A stretch of 64,000 bases of DNA from Brachionus sp. 'Tiscar' (Eukaryota; Rotifera; Eurotatoria; Ploima; Brachionidae). Positions 37,801-49,625 of this stretch are shown in pieces (positions within the stretch are counted from its first letter, which is position 1; each line of letters begins with the position of its first letter). The position numbers and the translations under genes were made by a program. Under the pieces are notes generated by a model. That model searched no databases, had not been told where the DNA came from, and worked only from the letters and a program-made list of their open reading frames with translations. Location: assembly GCA_006352455.1 (NCBI GenBank), contig VANL01000092.1:1-64000 (forward strand), in the 5' to 3' direction.

Positions 37801-39417
37801 CTCCGACCGCCTTTTGTTTTCAGCAACCCAAAAATAATAATCAAATATGTTTTTTATTGATTTTTTAAAATAAAACTTTATCTATTTACTATGAGCATTC
37901 TGCGTTTAGAATTTAGAAATGAAATATAATACGTGTTTTAAGGTGTTAAAACAGCTGTTAAAGTTTTTCAATCGCTTTGTTTTCTAGATAAATATATATA
38001 TATTTATGGTCAGGTTACATAATCAACAACTTGACTGCAGATTGTCGGACCTTTAAACTTGCTAATTTTGAGACCATATTTATTTATCGTGGTATTTAAG
38101 GTAAATATGAGAATTTAAATAATATCTTATTTGCATTTTTATTTATGATTTTAATGTGTTCAATGCCATTTAGACAAAATGCCAGTCTTAATTTCTCCCG
38201 AGATCCAAGTGTGCTTAACATTTTTACTGCTTAATTTTACTTTTTTTTTTCAATTTCTATTTTTTGTCATATGTTTATCTCTAAAATATTCATAGTATTT
38301 TTAAAAAACTCGTTAGAAAAGACCTAATATAATTTCATTAAAAAATCGAATTATTTGAAACAATCTTAAGGATAAATCCTTTTCTAAATTTTTTTTTCAA
38401 AGTGTTAAGTACTTTTAATCTTAAGAATTTCAATTTGTTTAAAAATACCAGATTTTTATATTCAAAAAATTTAATTAAAATTTTAGTCTAGTCACTTTGT
38501 ATGCTTCACACAAGTTTCAAAAAAAAATCAGAATCATGCGAAAGTTTAATCATAGCGAAACCAAAATTCAGAACAGAAAATATTTTAGATCAGTGTCAAA
38601 AGTTAATTTTTTAGACAAAAGAAAAACTTTATGTGTTATTGTAATCTTACACTTTAGAACAAGTTTAAAATAAGATAAATTTGCAAAGCTAATAAAAAAT
38701 CAATTTTGATTTAAAATGTGGGTTATCAAATCGATATTATCCCAAGATTAATCTAGATCAATGTCATGACTTATCAGTGCAACAAGACTTGATTTCTCAG
38801 GAGATTCCAACGGTTTATTTAAGTTCGATAAATTCTAAATTTTTTTAATCATATTGTAAGACTTCCTTTTTAATAAACTTTTTTTAAATAAAAATCTTTT
38901 TCGTAAAATCTTAGATGTGTTTCAATTCATTGGCTTTGGCTATGAAGATTCTTATCTAAATTGAAAGAAAAATATCGATTTAACTTAAAGGCTTTTAAAT
39001 TGCTTTAAATTGAGCCGAATTTTAATTAGTAAAATAACATTTTCAGGTCGATCCTTGATCGATTTAGGATCAAAATTTAAAATTAATAAAAAAAAAAAAA
39101 TTCGACTCCTACACAACGCAATTTTTATACATATTATATTATCAATTATAATATTTAAAAATTTTATCGATTTTATAAATTAGATTTTATTTAAATTTCT
39201 ATTTTTATTATATACCTTAGAACAAACAAGCAGATTAATAATTAGAAAAAAACAAAATATGAAAATTATATTATAGGGATCAAATGATGATAGAAGCGCG
39301 TGTTATTCATTTTCTTATCTTTTTTTTTTTTTTTAGATATGAAGAAAAAGTTTTTTTAAGTAATGAAAAATGCGACGTGAAATTTAAATTTTATTAGAAT
39401 AATTTAAATGAATAAAA
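34808..39417. other. 4.6-kb noncoding interval
   Basis: No reading frame with a family signature, no RNA gene and no full repeat copy could be recognised. AT-rich throughout, with short low-complexity runs such as AAGCAAGCAAGCA near 35615 and an AT-only palindrome near 37988. It must include the promoter of the RILP-like gene. Confidence 0.5.
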
Positions 39418-42377
39418 ATGACTAGTTCTCCTGTTCTTGGAAACGGATTTTATGCCAACAAATACAATATGGTTCGCAGAGATTCATATAATCAATTTTC
39501 TCCTAGTGAAGCTACCAATGTTGAGTATACTTTGGCCGATGTATACGACGATGCAGCGATTATCGGCTCCGAGCTGGAAAAAATCATAAATAACTACGGT
39601 TCTGACATACTTAAAGACTTGATGCCCAAGGTTATTAGTGTGCTAGAGCTGCTCGAAAGCATGACTATTAACAAAGAAAAAGAAAATGATGAAATAAATG
39701 AGCTTAAATTGAGGATAAATAGTCTGGAAATGGAGAAAACAACCCGCAATAATGAACGAGAAAAATTTGAGAAGGTTTTTATAATTTTTTAAAATTTTTT
39801 ATTTTTAAAATTTATTTATTAAATATCAATAATTTGGCAAATCTAAGTCAAAGATAAAATTCTAATGATCATATTTGAGAAATTATTTAAAAAAAAGATC
39901 AATAGCAATGTTATAAAATTTAAAACAGAGACAGTTTTTAAAGTTATGCAAACTATGTTTAATCATAACCAGATATTATGCAGAATTTTTCATGAATTAA
40001 ATTATAAATTTAAAAAAATTTAACTTCAAATTCTATTTTTTTAAACCAAAAAGATTCCTAAATAGTAAAATACGAAATATGGGGGGTCAAGCGGTATTCT
40101 ATTTATCTTGATGTCGAAGAAGACATGTCATGTTTTGAATCTAGAGTGATTGAATTTTTTAAAAAATATTTTCAACTATCATTTCAAGTTCTGCTTTCGC
40201 ATAATATATGAAATTTCCAATTAAAATTTTGGCTATTTATGTATTGTTCTTCATGAATGAAATTATTGAAATATGAAGTGCTAAGCTCTAGATTAATTTA
40301 ATACTAGAAAAATGTGTGTCCGAAATAAAAAATTGAAATCAATAAATACTAAAATTTTTGAGAATTATCATTTTTACGATTTTAGATCAAATTCATAAAT
40401 TTAAGTCATCTTAGAAAACAAAATTAAATTCTCAAAAGGATCAAAAAAAAAAAAAATTTCTCATTTGAATTTCACTTTTTAAGCTAGTTTGCTGGATTAG
40501 AGAAAAAAATTTAAACAACAAATTTTTTTAAAAATTAATTAAAATAGGTCTAACTTCGAAGCTTATAAAAAAATTCAAAATTGTCTGTGAAAAATTAAAA
40601 AAAAAACTTCAAGTATATTTTGATAAAATTCTTAGACACATTTGCATATTAATATAACTAATCCTTATCACGCTTGAATACATAACAGTTTAATCTTAAA
40701 AATATACGCAATTTAAAAAAATTTTTATGAATTTTATTTTAAGTTTTTAAGGCTGTAATTGTGACATTCAAATGCAAATTGAACAAAAATACTTCTTTTT
40801 TTGGTAGATTAAAATTTAAATTATATTTCAAAAAAATAATGCATCTTTTTTTGACAGTAAATGGAATCTTCATATTCTTTTTTTTTTTTAGTTAATCAAA
40901 TAAATAATCAATTTAAATATTTTTGTTGTTTAAAAAAATGGATTATTTTAAAAAAATTTTTTGACCCTAAAATTATTAAAATCTGGTGATTTCGAACAAG
41001 TTTGAAATTGATCAAAAATAATTTAATTTGGTTGATTTTCTTTTTGTTAATTGAATATTTTTAAAAAAGGAACTGGAAGAAATAGATGAAAAATGGAAGC
41101 AGGAAACTTATCGACTTATTGGAATGATCAATAAATTAAAAGATGAAAACAAACGCTTAAACGATTCTTTGGATCAAAATAGAAGTATAGAATCTAAACA
41201 AAATGAGCTTTTGGGTAATTTGACTTTATTTTTTTAATTCAAAAAATTTTTTAACAAAAAATTTAAGTTATTAAACAAGAAGAACTCGATTATATTAGAC
41301 AAATAAAAGAGGAAAATATTCGACTAAAAGAATCGCTTCGTGTCAAAGATCGCGAAATTGATCAGAAAAATTCGGACAATGAAGGGGTAAATTCAAAAAA
41401 TAATTTGAGACTGTTAATAATTTATTTTTCATTTAGTTAATAAGTCAAATTGACAGATTAAATTCGACCTTATTGTCGTTGAGAAGGAAACAAATTCTAG
41501 CTCAAAATCAAATAGAAAAAATGGTCAAGTCCAAAGCTGAGATCGAGTGTAGTCTGACCGAAAAAGAACATCAGTTGAATTTGATTAAAGAAAAGCTAAA
41601 AATAAAAAATTTAACTGAAATAATTGAGAAAAAAGATGAAAAACAAGAAGAAGCAGAGAGAGAGATAACTATTTCCCAAGAAAAATTATCCAAAGATTTG
41701 ACCAATTTGCTAATATTCGATGCCAACGATCCGAACCGGCCTAGATTTACTCTTAGAGAACTACAAAAAGTTCTAAGAGAAAAAAATGAACTAACTATAA
41801 AACTTGACCAGACTCAAGATGAATTGGAACAGCTAAAGAACCAGTTAGATTAATTTTATCTTATAAGATATTTCTTTTTAACTTGTTTATTTTTTAAAGT
41901 GATAATTTAAATTGTGGAGAAGTTCAAGGGCCAATTAATCGAGAGCCAGAGGAAAAGTTGGATCCAGCGGCTAAACAATCACAGTCCGGAATTAGAAGAT
42001 TGTATGTTTCTGATTCTAATAATATACTTGCTGTTGTCGATTTGTTTTTAAACATAAATCTATATGCACCTCTAAATAATTTAGCAGATAAAAAACAACC
42101 GGACTATAGGAACACATTAGTGCTAGCTAATCTAAGCCTTATTGCGCTTATGTTCAACATGATCTATGTTTATTTTTGTTTTAATAATTTTTTTGATATT
42201 TTTATCCTCATGTCTAAATTAATTTTTTTATTCACACAATTTTATTTTATTGTTCTAAAGCACAATTTTATTTTAATATCAACCATAGGCTTTTTCTCAT
42301 TGATGAACATTAAATTTTCAATATTGGCTGATAAGTACTTGTTTAGGTTCTTCAAGTTCAAGGCTTATGTGTTTTAG
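39418..42377 (+). CDS. RILP-like protein (RILPL1/2 family), Rab-effector adaptor
   Basis: Five exons: 39418-39774, 41070-41214, 41268-41386, 41437-41843, 41900-42377; 1506 nt, 501 aa. The RH1 domain is at about 33-85 (ADVYDDAAIIGSELEKIIN, LMPKVISVLELLE). A long coiled coil follows (ELEEIDEKWKQETYRLI). The RH2 segment is at about 303-342 (DPNRPRFTLRELQKVLREKN). A short conserved tail, SGIRRL, is near residue 369. RILP-like proteins use RH1 and RH2 to connect Rab8/10/12/36 or phospho-Rabs to motors and cilia. After SGIRRL the frame stays open for about 130 residues rich in Phe, Ile and Leu. This tail is not in known members and may be real, read-through of a missed intron, or 3'UTR. The exon 4 donor (CA/GTTAGA) is weak but restores the conserved tail. 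Confidence 0.9.
40747..40930. mobile_element. Fragment of the long-TIR foldback family in RILPL intron 1
   Basis: Shares AATTGAACAAAAATACTTCT with the 14052 copy, and ATAATCAATTTAAAT with the interior of the family. One arm only. Confidence 0.5.
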
Positions 42378-43453
42378 AACACATAAGATTTGAAAATATA
42401 TTTAAAAAAAAATTAAATTAACTTAAATTTTTAGACTAGATTATTAGTTTTTTATTTTAAAAGATCTGTTTTTCAAGCTGATAAGATTTTTTTTCTTATT
42501 TTAATTAAAAAATTTATTAATATAAATTCAAATTTTTAAGTTTCTCCAAGTTCTTTCGATAGAATGTTTAAACGTTGCTTAAATATAATTGTATATAAAT
42601 GTATGTGAGCAAATTTAATATATTGTCTTATTAGCAAGTATTAAAATTTTTTAAATTAATGTTACACAATTTAATAACTAATCAATATTTTTGCGATTGT
42701 CTAATCACATGCATCATCATCCTTAGAAATTTTATCAAAAATTTTGCAAAATAAGATAAACACAATTAAATAATTTTGCAAGATTTTTGCTAATAATGCT
42801 TTTGATTTAAAAATTTAGCTTTAAAATTAAAATTGTTTTTAAATTAAGTTTTGTTAATTGAATAAAATTTTTGGATATTTAAAAATTTTAACTCTCTTTT
42901 TTTTTTTAAAATTTATTTGTGGCGAACAGTTTTAGTTTTTTTCTGAACAGTATAAATAATACCATAACAGCTGACGAGTCAAACTCAAACGAACAAACAA
43001 ATATCAATGTGACAAATAACGTTTTTGTGGCATAATACCAAATTAATCAAAATCTAGTCGGTTTTTGACTGGACTTTAAATAAATAAATTAAATATTTTT
43101 TGTAAATAAGAAAATATCAAACTTTGATATTTCTTTTGAAAATAATCAATAAAAATTTTATTTTTAATTTTTGATCTAAAATATTTTTGAATAAAATTTT
43201 ATATAATTTTTTTTTAAAAATTATTTTATATTGCTATGAAACAAGGCGTAGCCAATCTTTAGAAAATTTTTTTATTTTATTTTATTCTACATAATTCGGA
43301 TCCATTTACAATTAAATTAAACGGACATATATTGTGTCTACTCAGGATTAATTTTTCATACACATTAAAATGGATTACAAATAAACTTTTTTGTTTTGAA
43401 TAAATTCTGAAACGTACTTAAAAAAGAAAGTAATTTGATTACAAAAAAAGATA
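42378..43453. other. Intergenic DNA
   Basis: About 1.1 kb of AT-rich spacer between two + strand genes. Nothing recognised. Confidence 0.5.
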
Positions 43454-44832
43454 ATGATATTTTCCTCAAGTGTAAGCAAAGTTATTTCTTCATTCGAAGA
43501 TCTGAAAAAATTGACCAAGAAGCACATTAATTCAAATTTAAAAGGTATACAACTTAAAAATAAAGATAGCCATAGATTTTATTTTATTTCCAATCAAGCT
43601 TTTGAAAATCTTGAGTCATGGGCACAAGAGTGCAATAACAATGCTATTAATGTACTGTTATTTATATTGAATGTCTTTAAAATGAATTTTCTAAATTTTT
43701 TACTCATTTAGGATGTAAGCTGTAAGTTAACTGCTTTGGTGAGACAATTTTCTACCGATTTTGGCAAAGACAAGGCCTGTAAGAACCATAAATTGAGACA
43801 AAAAATTGTTTACTTATTTATTTTTGTAGCCTCTTTTATAAGCGTTTCAAATTTATTCAAGACATTCAAAGAGCATGACGCTCAGCTAAAGGATTTGCAA
43901 AAAAATACTGCTTCTCTTTTAAAAAGAGAAAAGCACTATCTCAAAGATATAAAAAAATGTCCATCATCTAAAAATATTCGAGACTTAGAGGTAAAACATC
44001 AAAGAACAAAAGTTGAAAGGGAAAAATCTGAAATTAAAGGTAAATTTAAAAAAAAAAATTTCATCTAACTTATTTTTTTATTTAAACAAAAATTAAGTTT
44101 ATGAGTTAATTCAAGAAATTGAGACGACAAAGTCAATTTTGTTCAAAAAAAATTTAAAAACTTTTACTGATGCAATGAAAAAACAGAACGAAGCTGAAAA
44201 AGTACTAATCGAAGCTATGCAGGTAAAAGTTAATTATTTATTTGAAAATTTAAAAGTCTTGAGAAATCAACTAAATAATTGAATTTAAATAATTTGTTTT
44301 TAAGGGCTTGTTGGAACAAATACCTGATGTTTCAGGTGAAGAAGTAGATGACATAAATGACATAACATATAAAAATAAAAAATATACAGAAGAAATTTGT
44401 ACAGAAGCAAGAAAAAAGCTTAGCTCATTGAGCTCATCATCTTTGAAGCCTCAAAATTTAGTTGAAAATCAAGATGCAACCATTCATGTTGTGACTGGTC
44501 AAATAGAAGAAGAAGCTATAATTGAAGTTAAAAGAGGACGTAACAAAACTCAAACAAAATCGCGAATCCTTACACGTAAAATTAGCGATGTAGAATACAA
44601 TAATGATAAATTGTATCCATCATTGAATAAAATAAGTGAAGAACAAGAACCTCCTAAAGTTCCACCGCCTACATACTCTGATTCAGAAAATTTCTATTCA
44701 TCTTATAGGTCGAAAAGCAGCTCTGTTCTTCCTTCAGCACCTTGTGTTGGCTTTACTGAAATCAATAACTCTGATTTAATTCAGAATAATGCTTCTATAC
44801 GAAACAAACTCTCACCAACAAGAAATATTTGA
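43454..44832 (+). CDS. Coiled-coil protein with a BAR-like helical region, unrecognised family
   Basis: Six exons: 43454-43544, 43599-43651, 43712-43807, 43862-44039, 44098-44222, 44305-44832; 1071 nt, 356 aa, in phase. The first about 200 residues are strongly helical and basic (LVRQFSTDFGKDKACKNHKL, FKEHDAQLKDLQKNTASLLK, IQEIETTKSILFKKNLKTFT), with the length and spacing of a BAR-superfamily fold. The C-terminal half is disordered and Ser/Pro-rich, with a PPPTYSDSENFY segment that could bind WW or SH3 partners. I could not match it to a named family; CIBAR/FAM92 and IMD proteins were considered, but no diagnostic motif was found. The 54-nt introns at 43545 and 43808 were chosen because they remove in-frame filler and keep the phase. 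Confidence 0.7.
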
Positions 44833-44996
44833 ATTTTTATTTGTTGTTTTTTAAAATTGATATTATTTAGCTATCTTATCAATTTTTGTTGATAAGTAAT
44901 GAATTATTTGTTTGTTTTTAAACGTATTTTTAAATAAATTTTTTGTAATAATAAAACAATAATAAAATATTTTTTTTTTTTCAATTAGCTTTACAC

Positions 44997-45371
44997 GGTA
45001 TTGTGAATTTTAGAAACAAAAAGAACAAAAATTCTTCCTTATTTGATAGATCAAAATTTACTAAAATAAAATATATTTATAAAAATACTGCAACATAGTG
45101 CAACATACTTTGTTGCATCTCTTTTACCTAAGATTATTTTTCTGATGTAAATAAAAGACAAAAAATAAAACATCAATAAGATTTAAATTGATTATTGACT
45201 TTTTTTTTGCCCGAAAATAACAAAAAAAATTTTTTATTTTTGGTAAAAAAAGCAACAAACTATGTTGCACTATATTGCAGTATTTTTTAAAATGTATTTT
45301 AATTTAATAAAATTTGATCTATCAAAAAAGGTAGAATTTTTGTTCTTTTTGTTTCTAAAATTCACAATACC
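44997..45371. mobile_element. Long-TIR foldback MITE (MULE-like), best copy
   Basis: 375 bp. Terminal inverted repeats of about 125 bp start GGTATTGTGAATTTTAGAAA. A perfect 9-bp target duplication GCTTTACAC flanks both ends (44988-44996, 45372-45380). Long TIRs with a 9-bp duplication are typical of Mutator-like elements. No transposase is encoded. The inner arms carry ATACTGCAA and GTTGCA blocks. Confidence 0.85.
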
Positions 45372-45380
45372 GCTTTACAC

Positions 45381-45825
45381 AAGTTATAGTTTTGTACTGA
45401 TTAAATTTATCAAATTTTCCAATAAAAATGTATGTATGATGAAAAAAATGCATATGCCTCTAAGTTGAGCTTATAAGGTTCTTAGGGTTGAAGATCGAAA
45501 AAAGTAAAATTATTGATGAATTTTTGTAATTTTATTTCCAAATTCTAATATTCTCTTAGACATTTAAAAAAATTAATTTATTCTTTAAAATACAAAATTT
45601 ATCCAATTTTAAAATAAAATGAAAAAAGTTTGATTTTTAAAACCTTTTTTTTCAGTCTCAAGTAAAAAAATAATTTCAAGTCAATAATGCAAGCATTTTC
45701 ATATCTGAAATTAAAATTGCCAATGAAATAGAGCAAGTTAATTTTTTTTGAAAAAATTTTAAAAAAATGCCTAAAATTTTTTTTAAATTTAAAATACTGG
45801 TTAGTTTAATTTATTTGAGCAACAA
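45381..45825. other. Intergenic spacer between foldback copies
   Basis: AT-rich, no feature recognised. Confidence 0.5.
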
Positions 45826-46062
45826 CAAACTTTACCTAAAATAATTTTTCTGAAGTAAAAAGAAGACAAAAAATAAATCATCAATTAGATTTATATTGAT
45901 TATTGATTTGGATTACCTAAAAAAAGTCTTTATTTTAGGTTAAAAAAGGTGCAAAAATGTATATTGCAGTATTTTTTTTAAATATATTTTATTTTAATAA
46001 AATTTAATTTATCTAAATAGGAAGAAATTTTGTTAAATTTGTTTTTGAAATTCGAAATACCT
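45826..46062. mobile_element. Degraded foldback copy
   Basis: Contains ACTTTACCTAAAATAATTTT, AAAAGAAGACAAAAAATAAA, TATATTGCAGTATTTTTTTT and a right end GAAATTCGAAATACC, all family features. The left terminal part is missing. Confidence 0.6.
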
Positions 46063-46967
46063 TCAATTTTTCAAATAAAAATTAAACCAAATGTTACTTT
46101 ATATAAATTATTAAAAATAAGTAAAACTTTAATAAACACTTTTTTCCAATTTGATTTAATATTAACTTAAAAACTTAATGTTATTTTTTTAAAAGATTTA
46201 AAATTCTAATAAAAATCCAATTTTTAAAAAATCACATAAATGATAATTTTATTTTACCGTTTTTACTACTAAAACATTATTTTGATCTAAAGAGTGGTTA
46301 GAATTTTTTCAAAGATTTGTATGTACAAGCTCCTTTGGATTAAAAGGTAAAAAATTAAAAATAAAAAGTTTCTATCTATAATTCCTATTTGCTACTATCA
46401 AAAATTATTTTTATAACTAGATGTCAGTTAAAGATATTTTTAAGAGATTAGGATGGTCGCCAAGGCAAGAGAAGAAAATTTTTTTGCATTTCAAAAAACT
46501 TGGAAACTTAGATTGCCGGTTTTTAATAAAAATTAATCAATAATCGATTCAATCTAGATTTTTTTAAATCTTTTTTTAATAGAATAAAGGCCAAAAAAAA
46601 ATAGTATCATGATTATTATCAAATTACATTATATTACAATTGAAAAGAAATAAAAAGCAAGCTTTTCTTAGCTTTTTCAAATTCTGTAATTTTGTTTTTT
46701 TTTGCAAATCATTTAGCTGGAAAGAAGGACTTTAATCTGTTCTGAAAGTCCTGAGGTTTACCTCAAATAGATAATTAAAAAAATCAAAATAAAATATGGT
46801 GATTTTTTCTTAATTTTTATTTCGCTTAATTGATGCATGAAAATACATATTTCTTTAATTACTCAGCTAATTTGCATTCTAAGTATTTAAAATTTTCTAA
46901 AAATCTAATTTTTGGCGTTTTAAACTCGAAATATAAATTAAATCAAAAACTTTTCATTTTTATTTTT
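46063..46967. other. Intergenic DNA with a possible LINE 3' tail
   Basis: At 46713-46770, GAAAGAAGGACTTTAATCTG and GAAAGTCCT form an 8-bp stem (AGGACTTT/AAAGTCCT), followed by GAGGTTTACCTC. A related stretch occurs at 6918-6985. The structure resembles LINE 3' tails, but this is tentative. The rest is featureless. Confidence 0.35.
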
Positions 46968-46998
46968 GACATCTATTTCGACCTTTAGTCATCATCAG
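46968..46998 (-). ncRNA. Hammerhead ribozyme-like motif (relic)
   Basis: On the minus strand the core elements appear in order: CTGATGA, a short stem pair GACT/GGTC with an AAA loop, GAAA, then ATGTC. This is the arrangement of the minimal hammerhead motifs described in Penelope-like elements. One extra U lies between CTGATGA and the stem, and the outer stem I is weak, so activity is doubtful. It lies downstream, on the same strand, of the Penelope-like endonuclease relic at 47490-47702. Confidence 0.4.
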
Positions 46999-47268
46999 AC
47001 AAAAGAGAAGTAAAAATTAAATTTTGGATGCTCAAATAGTATTAAAAAAAAAACAAAAAATAAAAACATTTTATTTAATTAAAAAAAAATTTTTTTTGAT
47101 GATGAAATTTAGAATTTTTTATGTAATTGTAAAATTTTGACATGTTAATTGAAGAGCAGTTCTTAATTTAATGAATAAATGTTTCATTTTTTAGTCTTTT
47201 TTTCAAATCTAAATTGGTTTACTGATCTAATCGTTTTCATTCAAATAAAAATAAATTTTAACAGTTGA

Positions 47269-47488
47269 TTAACAGTCAAAAACCGGAGGGGTTTTTTCGA
47301 CCCTTTGTGTTATTTTTCTTGTTTGTTTTTATTCCATGAAAAGGAGCATATTTTACAAAAAAAAATTAAATTATTTTATTCTTTAATAAAAAAAATTCAA
47401 TAATGATTAAAATTTATTTTATTAACTAAAAGCAAAGAAAAGATTTAGCATAAAAGCCGAAAAAATCCGTCCGGTTTTCGAGTGTTAA
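47269..47488. mobile_element. TTAA-type MITE, copy 5
   Basis: 220 bp with TTAA at both ends. The left end is TTAACAGTCAAAAACCGGAG and the right end CCGGTTTTCGAGTGTTAA. It abuts the Penelope-like relic and probably inserted into it. Confidence 0.8.
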
Positions 47489-47489
47489 G

Positions 47490-47702
47490 GTCTAAATTTT
47501 TTCTGTACTGTTCTTTTAATCTATTATTAAAACAACTTATTTGTCCAATATAGAAGACCTTGCATTTTATAGATAAAAGAATGTTGACATAATTAGTTGA
47601 GTTACAACTGGAGTTAGACTCAATGGATGGAAAAAACTGATGATTCAAATGAATATCAGAATCCATATTAGAAAATATACCTAAAAAATAATACTGCAAC
47701 AT
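47490..47702 (-). pseudogene. Penelope-like element GIY-YIG endonuclease relic
   Basis: The minus-strand frame contains SCNSTNYVNILLSIKC, then KVFYIGQIS, then NNRLKEQYRK. This is the pattern of the C-terminal GIY-YIG endonuclease of Penelope-like retroelements (Cys, then YIG, then a basic R.KEH-like helix). Only this piece remains, cut by the adjacent MITE. The assignment rests on a short motif and would fail if the match is chance. Confidence 0.45.
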
Positions 47703-47830
47703 AGTTCAAAAAACTTTGTTGCACCTTTTTTAGCTAAAATATTTTTTCTAATGTAAATAAAAGACAAAAAAGATCAAATGTGATTACTTATAATTAAAAA
47801 AAAATCTTAAAAAATTAATATTTTCAAATT
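47688..47830. mobile_element. Fragment of the long-TIR foldback family
   Basis: Contains AATACTGCAACATAGT, CTTTGTTGCACC, and TTCTAATGTAAATAAAAGAC, matching the left arm and interior of the 44997 copy. The right arm is absent. Confidence 0.6.
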
Positions 47831-49559
47831 TATTTCAGACCTAAATAAATAAAAATATAATTAAACTTTTTTTTCTGTTGAATTTAAGGAAAAAATATAA
47901 TTTCTTTCTACAAATCTTTTTTTTTTCAAAAATATTTAATTGATTCTTGTAATTCGTCATATGTATTTTTAATATTTTTATAATGATTTATTTACATTAA
48001 TGTGCTAAAATTCAGTATGAATATAAATGAAAATGTAACATATTGCTTGATACATTTTCAAGGTTTAATCGAGCCGAAAATCTACTTTTAATATCAAATT
48101 TCAAAAACCAATGAATCTATTGACTGACATATTTTTGAAGTATTTTTATTCTAAAATTTCTAATAATTGGCTCCGGTCCTTGAAAGAAAACACATTTGAC
48201 TCTGCAGACAACACTTGGAACATTTTAATGAAACAATTGATTTATCGTTGTTCTTCAAGTTGAATTTTAGAGTAGAATTAGTTTGACTTTTAGCAGTAAT
48301 TAATCGTGAAACATAGTCCGACTACTGTTAATTTGATTTTTTTAGATAGTGTCGATTTCAAATAAATAAACAAATGCAAATTTGCTATCTTTTGTCTATA
48401 TTAATTTGCTACTTGTTTACTTCAGTGTTCTAAATTGAGTTTAAAGTTTTAAGTCAGCCAAGTCAATTTAATTACAATTTAGACACTTAATTATTTTGAT
48501 AATGTTCAATTTTAGAATTTATCAGTTTCGCTTTAGCTAAGTGAAAATAAACAGTTGAATTTTGAATTTACAAGAAAATAAAATTATTTTTCCTATTGAA
48601 CTCTATATTCTCAAATGATAAGATAATGAATCTTATCTATGCTTAGTAAAGACCACCTGCAAATACTTATTTCTTACCTTTCTCAGAAATTTTTTTTTCT
48701 AATTTGGTTGAATAATTATTTTTTGATTGATTTTATTTTTTCAAGATAAAAATCTTTGACAGTTTTCAAGAATTTTTCTATTCAAACTTTCTTTGAGAAA
48801 TAACAAGCTAAAACAAATTGAATTTTGTTTCAAATAAACAAAAAAAAAAATAAAAATTGTGAATTTCTTTAGTTTAAATTTAGTGTCTTATTTAAAACAC
48901 AGTTTTTTTTGTTCGAAAAAAATATACATGTTAACTTTTTTTTATCCTAGTCAACTTTTGAATTGAAAATTAATTTAATCTTAATAGAATGACCGCTTAA
49001 AAGACATTAAACTATCACAGGCTACTTTAGATCAAGTAGATAAATGCTCAGCTGCAAATTTTTCCACTTTAATTGTCTTAAAATAGGCCTGAAATATGAT
49101 TAATAAAATTACTTTCTTTATTTTAAGGACTGAGAGAAAAAAAAAATTAAAACTTATTCAGCTATAGATAAACTATTACCTAAAGAATTTAAATTATCGT
49201 TAAGGGTATTTTTTCAATTTAGGCCATGGTTATCTTTATTGCACAATTTGAGCTAAGTGCTTTTAAATAAAAAACACTTGTTATTACAACAATATATCAA
49301 TAGGCTGATTGAAATAATTAAGAAAAATTATTCGAATGCAATTTTTATTTTTTATTCAAAATAAAAACAAATAGCCAACATGACTAGTAGTCCGAGCTCT
49401 AAACTCAACTTGTATCATTTGTTTAAATAAATTGTTTTGTTTTTAAACTAAAATTAATTTAGTTCAGGTTGAAGTGATGAGTTATTGAACAATTGAGTGC
49501 TAGAATTTGTTTTTATTTCGGATCTCTGAAGATAAATTAGTTTTTTTTTTAGCTTAGTT
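47831..49559. other. Intergenic DNA upstream of the STRA6-like gene
   Basis: AT-rich, with no reading frame or repeat recognised. It may contain an unannotated 5'UTR exon of the STRA6-like gene. Confidence 0.45.
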
Positions 49560-49625
49560 GAGCAATTGTAGCCCGGGTCTCCAGATGCAAGTCCGATAGC
49601 TCTCTTGAGACTCGGGCAGCGTTGT
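49560..49625 (-). ncRNA. GC-rich tRNA-like hairpin
   Basis: A GC-rich island in AT-rich DNA. Positions 49571-49581 and 49607-49617 form an 11-bp stem (GCCCGGGTCTC with GAGACTCGGGC, one G-U pair). On the minus strand the order GAGAGCTA, TCGGACT, TGCATC, GGAGACCCGGGC is reminiscent of a tRNA anticodon-to-T-arm region, but acceptor and D-arm pairing are not convincing. It may be a tRNA-derived SINE piece or a decayed tRNA. Confidence 0.3.

Noticed and set aside
37984..38006. AT-only palindrome ATAAATATATATATATTTAT
   Set aside because: Simple alternating AT sequence is expected at this base composition.
43454..44222. Assignment of the coiled-coil gene to CIBAR/FAM92 or IMD proteins
   Set aside because: Helical pattern is similar, but no diagnostic residues could be aligned, so it was left unnamed.
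49012..49035. TATCACAGGCTAC, sharing the seed of the miR-2 family
   Set aside because: No complementary arm within 100 nt on either side, so no precursor hairpin.
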